Assembly (NCBI GenBank): GCA_963971305.1
Contig: OZ020307.1
Location: 52,821,702-52,885,701 of the forward strand
Reading direction: 5' to 3'
Length of the DNA: 64,000 nucleotides
From: Arcuatula senhousia
Taxonomy: Eukaryota; Mollusca; Bivalvia; Mytilida; Mytilidae
Positions 1 through 12,300 of the stretch are shown piece after piece (the first letter of the stretch is position 1; every line of letters begins with the position of its first letter). The notes beneath the pieces are model-generated. The model worked only from the letters and a program-made list of their open reading frames with translations. It did not search any database and was not told the origin of the DNA. The position numbers were made by a program, and so were the translations under genes.

Positions 1-249
1 TGTGTTGGTGTTGAACACCCTTTATCAACGCACCTGCCACCAGGACCATGTAGGATGGTCTGTTTTAATGGTGGAGTAAACAGGAGTACCAGTAGGAAAC
101 CACTGACCTTGGGCAGGTGTTTAAGATTGTGATAATAAATAAATATTTATTTACATACATTTGTAGTTGTAAATCACACAGTGTACTGCTGTGATTTTAG
201 AATTGAAATAATGTATGTTGATCAACCTTTATCATTTCTTACTTTACAG
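1..249 (+). other. Upstream of HEATR4-like coding start
   Basis: No coding sequence recognised. A GGGCAG followed by gtgttt at about 108-119 could be the donor of a 5' UTR exon, but nothing else supports it. The real transcription start is probably outside the window. Confidence 0.2.
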
Positions 250-269
250 AGTCTTAGCAGGCATTTGAT

Positions 270-371
270 ATGTCTATGTACAGTGCAAGACCAACCACAA
301 TTAAAAGTGGAATTACTCTAAAGACCAACTACTCTGTTCAGCATTGTTCAGATAAACATATTGAAGAACAG
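270..371 (+). CDS. HEATR4: HEATR4-like exon 1 (coding start)
   Basis: Residues 1-34, beginning MSMYSARPTT. The exon opens at an AG acceptor at 248-249 or 259-260, so at least one upstream 5' UTR exon must exist. If the first acceptor is used, an in-frame TAG at 255-257 lies just before the ATG, which supports 270 as the true start. It ends in phase 0 at CAG before gtgatc. Confidence 0.7.
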
Positions 372-3300
372 GTGATCTATCATTTAAAAACAATAACTTA
401 TCATACATGTAAGTCTCCATGGAACATTGTATAATTTGTACATGATAATATTTACACACTCTCTTATAGCAAAATGAATAAACATATTTATAAAGGAAAC
501 TTTCATCACACCCTGGTCTTTAAAAAAAGTTTAAACTACTAAATGTACATGATAGAAATATAAAATTATATTCATGTATATGAATATTACTTTAGTAATA
601 TTATAAGAAGAATATGCAACAGAGAATACAATATTTTATTCTAGAATTGACATAACATTGTAAAGAACAGACCATTATTTAATACCTTTTTCTACTTATT
701 TAGTCAGACACACATAAGGGGAGTGCTATGAATTAAATACTAGTCTTAAGTTTTTGTAAAAAAACATCATTATCATTTAGATAGATGTATGTACATCTTA
801 ATTAAGTAAAATGTTAAAATACTACCTGTGTAGAATTTTTTAAGTCATCTTATTTTTCAAAACAGAAAGACATAGTAAAGAATGCTCAGAACGAACTGCA
901 TACCATTTTAACCGCCTTAGAGGTTGTCAAATCAGATGATGAAGTTGACAGATTACGAGAAGAATGTCTACTGATTCGAGAAAAGGTCGACAAGGCGCTA
1001 GTTGTGTTGAATCTACTGTATAAGATAAATGCAGAATTACAGTATGCAAGGGCAGATGTCAAACATGGGGAAGGAGAGCAGATCACAATCGCTAGAAAAC
1101 GTGTTAAATGGCTTGAAGAGAGGATGGCAATGCTTTGTGGGAAGGCAAGGCGACAGGTAATCAATCGCTAGAAAACGTGTTAAATGGCTTGAAGAGAGGA
1201 TGGCAATGCTGTGTGGGAAAGCAAGGCGACAGGTAATCAATCGCTAGAAAGCGTGTTAAATGGCTTGAAGAGAGGATGGCAATGCTTTGTGGGAAAGCAA
1301 GGCGACAGGTAATCAATCGCTAGAAAGCGTGTTAAATGGCTTGAAGAGAGGATGGCAATGCTTTGTGGGAAAGCAAGGCGACAGGTAATCAATCGCTAGA
1401 AAACGTGTTAAATGGCTTGAAGAGAGGATGGCAATGCTTTGTGGGAAAGCAAGGCGACAGGTAATCAATCGCTAGAAAACGTGTTAAATGGCTTGAAGAG
1501 AGGATGGCAATGCTTTGTGGGAAGGCAAGGAGACAGGTAATCAATCGCTAGAAAACGTGTTAAATGGCTTGAAGAGAGGATGGCAATGCTTTGTGGGAAA
1601 GCAAGGAGACAGGTAATCAATCGCTAGAAAACGTGTTAAATGGCTTGAAGAGAGGATGGCAATGCTTTGTGGGAAGGCAAGGAGACAGGTAATCAATCGC
1701 TAGAAAACGTGTTAAATGGCTTGAAGAGAGGATGGCAATGCTTTGTGGGAAAGCAAGGAGACAGGTAATCAATCGCTAGAAAACGTGTTAAATGGCTTGA
1801 AGAGAGGATGGCAATGCTTTGTGGGAAGGCAAGGAGACAGGTAATCAATCGCTAGAAAACGTGTTAAATGGCTTGAAGAGAGGATGGCAATGCTTTGTGG
1901 GAAAGCAAGGAGACAGGTAATCAATGGCTAGAAAACGTGTTAAATGGCTTGAAGAAAGGATGGCAATGCTTTGTGGGAAGGCAAGGAGACAGGTAATCAA
2001 TGGCTAGAAAACGTGTTAAATGGCTTGAAGAGAGGATGGCGATGCTTTGTGGGAAGGCAAGAAGACAGGTAATCAATTGCCAAAAATTGATGGTCTTTCA
2101 TATTTTTATATTACCGCAAAATTTTTTAATAATGTTATGGCGATGTAATTGTTGTCATCATTGTTTTATTAAGCTTTAAAAATGCATTTTTAGCTCACCT
2201 GGACCAAAAGGTCCATGTGAGCTATTGCCATCACTTGGCGTCCGTCGTCGTCTGTCGTCTTCTGTAAACAATTTTCAAAAATCTTCTCCACTGAAACTAC
2301 TATTAATGAACTTGGTATGAATGATCCTTTGGGTGTCCTGCACCAAACTTGTGTTTCGATTTTTGATCCGTCAAAAAAACATGGCCACTGTTACTAAAAA
2401 TAGACCAGGGGGGTCAGACTTCTGTTTTTGGCTTGTAAATCATAAAGTATAAGAGATAGATGAAATCTGATGCCACCTTACTGCTTCAGCATCAAGAGTT
2501 CTTCTAAAGTCTCCATTTGGTCGAAGTTGTCAGATGATCCCTTATAGCCCTTTATAGGTGAAAAATAGCGTTTTTTCATGTTTTTGGCTCATAGAATGAA
2601 AACTATTGCAGATAGAGAAAGGGTGTCACTTGCTTAAATGTTCAGCTCATTTAGCTGTACTACAGTCTTCATAGGGTCGAAGTTGTCAGATGACCCCTGA
2701 TAGGGGTTACAGCCTGTCACAGGTGAAAAATAGGGTTTTTGGCCAATAGAATGAAAACTATTGCAGATAGAGAAAAGCTGTTGCTTGCTTAAATGTTCAG
2801 CTCATTTAGCTCTACAAAAGTCTCCTTAGAGTCAAAGTTTTCAGATGACCGCTTAAAGGGGTTACACCCCCTTAAAGGAGAAAAATAGTGTTTTTTGCCT
2901 ATAGAAAAAAAACTATTTCAGATAGAGAAAAGCTTTTTCTTGCTTAAACAAATAGCTTATGTAGCTATAAAAAAATCTTCATAGGGTTGACATCAAGACC
3001 AGATGAGCGATTCAGGCTCCTGGGAGCCTCTTGTATGAAAAGGCAGTTTTATTAGCCTTTCAAAGGTCTAGTTTATAAAAACTGCATTTCAGTGGATGTA
3101 TAGTTTAATCAAAACCAATTTTTAAGGTTTGAATAATTATAAATTATCTTTCGCATCATAACTTACATATAAAAAAGTAAAGTACAACAAACAATGTATT
3201 AATTTTGATACTTAATATGTAATTGAAATTTATATTTGACCACATTAGTGATCATTTTAGTTCAACATTAACTTACTAAAGTGTGTAAGACCCTGTGGCA

Positions 3301-6300
3301 TGCTTTTATCAAAACAAGACAATATTATTAAAATTAAATTTACTTTATAAAAATCTTTATTGGTACTAGCAGGACCGTATTTTGAAACACAAATTTAGTA
3401 AATAAGTAAGTTTTATTGGTATTCACAGGGTCAAGTTGGACCACGACAATCACACAAGACACATACAACAGCTGTAACTTTCCGCTCTGACAGTGAAGAT
3501 TTCAGCGAACAGCGAGGGCTTCCCCCAATCAGACAAAGATCAGGATACTCACTGGATGATGATGGTCCTAGCTCATTGTATACACCTTCAATAAGTGGTT
3601 CAGAAGATCTACAGGATTTACAGGTAAAGGGAAAAAACTCTCTAAAATGTTTGAAAGACAACTCAGTCACAAGTTTTGATATATTCAATCATGCACAAAT
3701 TTAATATACTATGAAAGTAATATAATTTGTGGGTACCAAATTTCTGGCTTTTATATGTCTTTGAAATAATGAAATATGGTTTGTGAGGAATAAGAAAACT
3801 AGAATTGTCTACACCACTAATTCATTGATCTACAGAGATGTAACTTTTTCAAAATCCACAAAATTATTAAAAGATATTATTTCACAGTACTAGTATCTCA
3901 GTGTGCCTGACAGTGTTTTTCTGTACATTTTGTTCTTACACATGTAAAAATTCCTACCAATCAGTTGATTTAACAGCTGAATATTGATTGATAGTTTCTT
4001 ACTTATCAGTTCACATTGTTAACCGTACTGCAAAACAGCTAAGATGAGATATATATGTATATAATTCTATTTTTGCATTGTAAGTCCATAATCTTTTCAT
4101 TTCTATTTACATAAAGTACTTAAATTATTACAGAGAGGACAGAGAGGAATGATAGACACACCACTATCAGAAGCTTCATCAGATGTACCAATCACCATGC
4201 CAGAACAAAAACATGTACAAGAGGAACCAGAAGAATCTGATATAGAAACCAGTCCACAGAAGTCTAGCCGTAGCTCATCAGAGAGAAAGGATACCAGTTC
4301 AGGACAGTCTGAAGCAGGGGACCAGCTGGGAGAATTACCATCTGTGTTCCAGAAAAAGGATCTGCCTCAAACAAGCTCACCTGTGCCTATTGTGATATCA
4401 GCTGGAATCCAGGTATGGATGATTTTTAGTGAGGCATATCCTCATGAAAAATGCAAGCCATGGTAATCTTGGAAAATTTTTGGGGTCTTTTGCAAATGGG
4501 AGATCAACAAAAATACTGTGGAATATAGAAATAACATTTGATAAGAACTGTTCCAGAAATATTGTTATTGGTGGTGGTATTTGGAAGGCACTTTCAAAAT
4601 ATGTATGGGTTGAAGGTACATGTATTCTTGCAATTTTTATGTTAAATTTATCACTAGAGGGCGAACTATTATGTCTTTAATGCTGAGGGTGGTGGACTCT
4701 GTTACTGCATGAATTGGATTTTATTTTAATAATGTCTTATATCATTTATATCTGTTTATTGTTTGTGTATAATTGTGTTATTGTATTGCCATAAACTCCT
4801 AGGGGTATAACTGTGCTGATAAATAGATAAATAAAAAAAGTGCCACCAACAACCCTTGCATTGACACCTGATACAATTGTTTCATTTATGGTATTAGGAG
4901 ACTTCCTTATTTGCAGATTTTCAAATAATTGTCATAGGATCTAGTCTTTAGGTTGTTTAATATTGCCTTTTGATCATCAGAGTTGCTTAAACCTATTATT
5001 GAAAACAAATCATTGTTGTTAACCAGTCAATATCTGCTCCCTCAAAGCTGAAAGAAGCAATATGATATCAGGTGTAACCAACAACCAAAACAGATACGAA
5101 AATAACTTTTTTTGCCCTTATAAGTTGCTTACAGATCTCGCTTACTGTTTTTAAATATTATATTCATTCAAATTTTGAAAGTTTTATGAAGTAATTGTTT
5201 CATGCATAAAAAAAACAGTGTCATGTTTATTTTTTCAGGAAGAGGATGAAGATGAGGAGGAGGAAGAGACATCCAGTGAGGAAGGTCAAGGTCAAGAAGT
5301 TGAAGGTGAAGTAGAGGTTAAAGGTCAAGTTGATGTTGAAACCAAAGAGGAAGAACCTATTCAAAAGGGTGAAAAACAAGAGAAGACATTCTTGACTGAG
5401 GTGACGGGTGTAACCATGAAAAGCCGTGTAACTATAGTTACGCCATCAAGGGAGGACACTCGGCAAGGTAACTTGTGAACAAAAAAATATCAATATAAAT
5501 TGAGCACATTATCCTATATTTTCTCCTGGTACACACACCTCATCTCTAATTTTAAATAGTTATGATGCATGGTGGACGAAGATATCACTTAACTTTGTTA
5601 AAAGTTATTGAATCATTTAATGAAAGTTGTGTCCTGAACACTTATTTCGCATTTTATTATTAATTACTTTAATTTAAAAAAAAAACATTTACCAAGACCC
5701 AGGGGTGGTCAACTGAATGCATGATAATATCTTAGCAAAACTATATCTAGATTATGTTCAGTTTTATTTTTAGGATTTTATTTAATTTTATCTATTTTCT
5801 ATACATTTTCTCTTTTGTTCTTTTCATAAATTTAAGTTATTGTTATTTTGTTTTATACTTGTAACAAAGATGTTTTATGACTTCATTCAAATATCTATAT
5901 ATCTACTGAGTTATTTAAATACTAAATCTAGAGTTTTTTTTGTAACTATACATGTTCTTTTTGGCAACAGCTAAAATTTACAAACAAAAGAAATATGTTC
6001 CAGGTAATGTATGTGCTTAAACTAATACATGTAATTGGTAATGAAGTATTTTGAATAACTTGAGGAGTAGATTTGTTTGTTAAAGAGTAGATTGTTGTTA
6101 CAATCACTTAGCTTTGAAAGGATACGGTCAAATAAAATAACACATATTTTGGTAAATAGAGATTTAATATCAAATGCTTAGAAATTTTAATGGAAAGGGA
6201 AAAGTTTTGGTATGGAAAATGCACATGTTAGTTCTAAATAGAGCTTTAATATCAAATGCTTAGAAATTTTAATGGAAAGGGAAAAGTTTTGGTATGGAAA

Positions 6301-9300
6301 ATGCACACATAAGTTGTAAATGTTGCTGTAATATCTAATGCTTATGCATGTAAATGTTTGTTTGCTAGTTATTTATATGAAAAATGATATTTATGAATTC
6401 TTAGGGGTTTTACACATGTCTGTTTTGTAGGTTCCATATTTTTTTATAAATGAACTTTAAAGATTGCAGATTTCATTTAAATCATACTGCCACAACATTT
6501 ACCACCAACAAATTTTAAAGCTTAAAATTTTAATATTACAGTTGTTAATAATTTTGTCATTTTGTATCATTTTGAGAGACACTTACTGGTATACAGAAAA
6601 GGTGGGATACCTGGTACATATCTATGGGATACAAAAGACTAGAGTTGTTTGTCATCTAACAATATCTCGTATTTTCACTAGTCACTGTAGAAAATTTTGA
6701 CGCAACAAAATGATGCTTTATTAGACTTACAAACTTATCATTTGTATTTAAGAGTCAAAATTGACCATTAGAAATAATGCATATTTTTGCATAAGTGGCA
6801 GCTGACAATCTATGTAGCAAGCTCATTTGTGTCTCACCCAGGGTAGTTGCTTGAATACCAAGCATAGCTTGTGTTCAACATTCAAACCCATGGAGCCCCA
6901 GGTAGGAAAAAGTCGCTCACTTGGGGTAGAACGATAACAAGCTGGGAAATTTTATAGGTAACTCTAAGTTGTTTTGAATGTACACTTAATAGACGAAACA
7001 CGTGTCAGGCGTAGCAAAATTTATTGTCTGGAACTTTGTTGTCATTTGTATTTGTTAAAGAGTTCATTGACCCATGCAAAACAGTTTTATATCTCAACCT
7101 GGGACAAATAATCTACCCGGGCTGCCTAGGGAGGGAATGTCAAAAGGGCCCATATACTAGAACCCATGTTTCTAAATGGTGGGGTATACATTGTTTTTTG
7201 TTGTTTATGAGATATTTTTGACTTACAGAGTATACAAACACTATAAATAGTAGGACTGCTAATGGTAAGATGGCTCTATTAATCCTAAAACTTTTTTTAT
7301 TTTTGTACTTCAGCATGAAATATGCAAACTATTTTAAATTTTAGAAAAATGATAAAGATATGAATGTCTGAAGTTAAAACTTTAAAAAGTTTTAAAATAT
7401 GCCTATTTTGCCTATTTGAGAATTCACTTTTTGAGTGTGGATGAATACATGGAGTCATGGAGGTTCATCTCCATTTATCAACTCCATTTATCAACTACCA
7501 GAAATATACTGCATGGTAATAGTCTGAAGAAAAACTGAATTAACTTTTTTATGCATTGTTATTGAGATTTGTGACTGCAATTCTTTGCTTAAATGTGACT
7601 TATTGACAATATTTTGGAATTTTATCTAGACTTAAATAAAAAAGAAATTATTGCTATAAAGTAGCAAGCAATTAAATTATCAATTCAATTTGAATGGGAT
7701 TGTACACATGGAAAGTCAAATGAATAGCACCCAGTTTTGTTTGTCTTGAGAGTAAAATGTTTCATTGAGAAATGTCAGCTGTATTTACTCCCATAATTTG
7801 AAGGTTGTGAAATTTTGAGTTTTTGTATGATTGGTTTTATTGATGTGATTTATATTAACAACTTTGGTAAAATTTTTATGTGTCTCCAAATATCATGTAA
7901 AATTGGTAACAATATCAAATTTGTTTGCTGAGTTAAAACATCATGTACCACACAGTTCTACTGTGAAAGTATTAATATTCGTGGGGTACCAATTTTCATG
8001 GTTTTCGTGGGTCATGCAAACCACAAAATTAAATTCCCAATGAACTGAGAATTTAACTTTGCTTTGAATAAAGAATTCATGAATCCATGAATATGCAATT
8101 TACTTTCAATCCACGAAAATTTGTACCAACGAATTTAAGTACTTTCACAGTATGTAAGAACTATTTGTACAAAGAATTCTATAATGCTTTTAAAATTTTA
8201 CAATGGGGTTAAATAATTGATTCCTTTACCTTAAATTGCTCTTTTACTTTTGTTAATTTTTTCTAGTTTTCATATACATGTATTACTTTTAGTCATTTTA
8301 TTATCAGATTCCTGCTACCTATATCTATAGAATAGGGTGCATGGTATTAGCATTTTTTTACAAAACACACATAATATGATGACAATATATTTTTTTATTC
8401 ATTTTAGCCTTCCTAAGAGAAGTGGAAGAAGAAGAACGAGACGTTGTATTAGAATACTGGCAGTCAGAGCACCACAGATTTGAGTATGGTGAACATTATG
8501 ACATAATGATACAGCTAGATCCCCTATCTTATCATCAAATGCCCCTGGCTGTGCCTGGAAGTTTTCTTCAAAAGTGTGAGTAGAATCTTTTAGATCAGTC
8601 ATTAGTGCTTTCTTAGCAGAATGCAAAAAAGGCCAAGCAAATGATTTTAAATTGTGTATTCATTACACATACATGCAGTTTGTAAGGGACTTATAAGAGA
8701 ATCTCGAGCAATTACTTGAAAAGCAAAACACCATGTAGAGATATTACGGTATCTGTGGAAATCTGACAAGGAGGAAAAAGATGTCGTTTTTAGCTCACCT
8801 GGACCGAAGGTCCATGTGAGCTATTGCCATCACTTGGCGTCAGTCGTCGTCGTCGTCGTCGTCGTCGTCCGTCGTTAACTTTTCTTTAAAAATCTTCTCC
8901 TCCGAAACCACTGAAGCAATTGCTTTGAAACTTTGCACACATCATCTATGGGATCTCCTCTACCAAGATTGCACAAATGGTGACCGCCGTCCAAACAACA
9001 TGGCCGCCGTTACTAAAAATAGACCAGGGGGTCAGACTACTGTCTTTGGCTTGTAAATCAAAAAGTATAAGAGATAGATGAAATCTGATGCCACGTTACT
9101 GCTTCAGCATCAAAAGCTCTACAAAAGTCTCCATTGAGTCGAAGTTGTCAGATGACCCCTTATAGGAGTTACGGCCCCTTAAAGGTGAAAAATAGCTTTT
9201 TAGCTCACCTGACCCGAAGGGTCATGTGAGCTATTGTCATCACTTGGCGTCCGTCGTCCGTCGTCTGATGTCCGTCGTCCGTCGTCCGTAAACTTTTTAA

Positions 9301-12300
9301 AACGTTAACTCCTCTGACACCATAAGTTCAATTGCAACCAAACTTGGTATGGTTGTTCATTAGCATTCGGTGCTTAGAACTGATGTGGGGATTTTTGATT
9401 CGTGGTAAAACATGGCCGCCATGTCAAAATAGAACATAGGGGTAAAATGCAGTTTTTTGCAAATAACTCAAAAACGGCTACAGATATAAAAATTCTGGCA
9501 TAGTGATCAGCACCTCAAGATCTACCTACCCTGAAATTTTGAAGAAAATCCAACGACCCATGTAGGAGTTATTGCCCTTTTTGTGGATTTTTTGCAAATT
9601 TTGCACCTGTTTAGCTCAATATCTTGAAAACTATACTAGATATTTGAGAAATTTAAATTGCATATTGTTAAGCACATCAAGATCTACAAATTATGTAACA
9701 GGGTCAACGTTTTAGGACCTTTCCTTTTAGGAGTTATTGCCTTTAGAACGTCAAAATTTAGCATTTTAACAGCATTTCCTCATTACATTGAAAACGTTAA
9801 CTCCTCTGACACTTTAAGTCCAAATGGAACCAAACTTGGTATAGTTGTTTATTAGCATTAGGTGTATAGAACTGATGTGGGGATTTTTGATTGGTCATAA
9901 AACATGGCCGCTGTGGCTAAAAATAGAACATAGAGGTAAATGCCAGTTTTTGCAAATAACTCTAAAACGATGACAGGTTTCAAAATTTTGATTGGGAACA
10001 AAAGTGATCAGCACCTCAAGATCTACCAGCTCTGAAATTTTGAAGAAAATCCAACAACCCATGTAGGAGTTATTGCCCTTTTTGTGGATTTTTTGCAAAT
10101 TTTGCACCTGTTTAGCTCAATATCTTGAAAACTATACTAGATATTTGAGAAATTTAAATTGCATATTGTTAAGCACATCAAGATCTACAAAATTTGTAAC
10201 AGGGTCAATGTTGTAGGACCTTTCCTTTGAGGAGTTATTGCCCTTGGAACGTCAAATTTGAGCATTTTAACTGCATTTCCTTATATTGAAAATGTTAACT
10301 CTTCTGACACTTTAAGTCCAAATGGAACCAAATTTGGTATTATTGTTTATTATTATAAGGTGTATAGAACTGTTGTGGGGATTTTTGATTGGTTGTAAAA
10401 CATGGCCACTGTGGCTAAAAATAGAACATTAGGTTAAACTGCATTTTTTTGCAAATAACTCAAAAAGGGTGACAGATTTTTAGATTTTGATTGAGAACAA
10501 AAGTGATCAGCACCTTTGGATCCACCATATTGTCAGATGACCCCCTTATTAATCTTATGACCCTTTCAACGTTAAATAGATTTTGCCTTATAACCTTTAC
10601 TTCAGGCACATATGTCAGGTGAGCGATTCAGGCTCCTGGGAGCCTCTTGTTTTCATGTTTTTGGCCTATAGAATGAAAACTATTACTGATAGAGATAAGT
10701 TGTTGCTTGCTTAAATGTTCTGCTCATTTAGCTCTACAAAAGTCTCCATAGTGTTGAAGTTGCCAGATGACCCCTTATAAGGGTTACGGCCCCTTAAAGG
10801 CAAAAAATAGTGTTTTTGGCTTATAGAATGAAAAGTATTGCAGATAGAGAAAAGCTGTTGCTTGCTTAAATGTTCAGCTCATTTAGCTCTACAAAAGTCT
10901 CCATAGGGTCGAAGTTGTCAGATGACCCCTTATAGGAGTTACAGCCCCTTAAAGGCAAAAAATAGTGTTTTTGGCTTATAAAATGTGAACTATTGCAGAT
11001 AGAAAAAGCTGTTGCCTGCTAAAATGTTCAGCTCATTTAGTTCTACAAAATTCTCCATAGGGTTGATTCTGTTGAAGTTGTCAGATGACCTTTGATAGAG
11101 GTTACAGCCCCTTAATGGCGAAAAATAGTGTTTTTGGCCTATAGAATGAAAACTTTTGCAGATAGAGAAAAGCTGATGCTTGCCTTAATGTTCAGCTCAT
11201 TCAGCTCTACAAAAGCCGTCATAGGGTCAAAGTTGTCAGATGACCCCTTATAGGGGTTATGGCCCCTTGAAGAAAGAGAAAAGCTGTTGCTGAAATATTC
11301 AGCTTATTCAGCTCTACAAAGTTCTTCATAGGGTTGACATTAAGACCAGGTGAGCCATTCAGGCTTCTGGGAGCCTATTGTTTTTTCACCATGATGGCAA
11401 ACAGCTGGCAGTGTCATACATTATAAACTTTGGGTTGTTGGCAGTAATTATGGCCCGACCACGTATGTGGATCCGACATATAGTTTTACCCTTGTCCGTA
11501 CATACGTACGTCCGTAACACTTTGGTTAAGTTCTTGGTTAAGGTCCATTTCTCGGATACTAGATGTTAGGGGTCAACGATATTTCACCACCAGATGGGTC
11601 TTGGGTAAGATCACTAGAAATGAGGTCAATGTGACCTATATTTTACGTATGAATGACTTCGGGTAAGTTCTTGGTTAAGGCCCATATCTTGAATACTACA
11701 TGTTAGGGGTCAATAATATTTCACTACTCGATGAGTCTTGGTAACATGGCACCACCCACCAGAAATAAGGTCACAGCGACCTATATTTTACACATGAACA
11801 CTTTTGATCAATTCTTGGTAAAGGTCCATATTCCAGGTAATACACATTGAGGGCCAATGATATTTCAAGAAAGGGAGGGCCATCCTGTGGCTCATAGACA
11901 CATTTTCTAGTTTTTATGTGTAGCCCATAATTTTGAATGTTCAGTTACATTTTTTTTTTGTTAACTACAATCTTGTATGCTGCTGTCTAAATGCTTGCAC
12001 TTTGAACTTATACAGATTCTCAATTATTAAAATGAATGTGTTGAATCTAAAATCATCTGTATTATTCTATAATTTCAGATGAGAAAGACTTTGAAGGTTT
12101 ACCTTGGAGAAAGCTGGAGAAGCATGAGATTGATGTATCTAATGTATATGTAAGTTAAATGTAGGAGAAATTTGTATTTCAAATAAATTTAGACGTTGTA
12201 TCTTTTTAATGGCTTTCATTGTAATTACATGTTCAAGGTATTTTTCCTAAAATTATCATTCTGGATCATAATCGGAGAAGAGATATGAAAAAATGCCTTG

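Noticed and set aside
886..1240. Minus-strand ORFs of 92 and 67 residues with similar starts
   Set aside because: They are antisense readings of coding exon 2 and its tandem copies; the repeated start simply reflects the 76-bp repeat.
1087..2076. CRISPR-like regular array
   Set aside because: Units are contiguous with no unique spacers, the first is coding, and the genome is eukaryotic.
8850..8870. GTC trinucleotide run as an expandable microsatellite of special note
   Set aside because: A (GTC)n or CCGTCGT tract follows the 5' end of nearly every family 1 copy, so it is part of the element.
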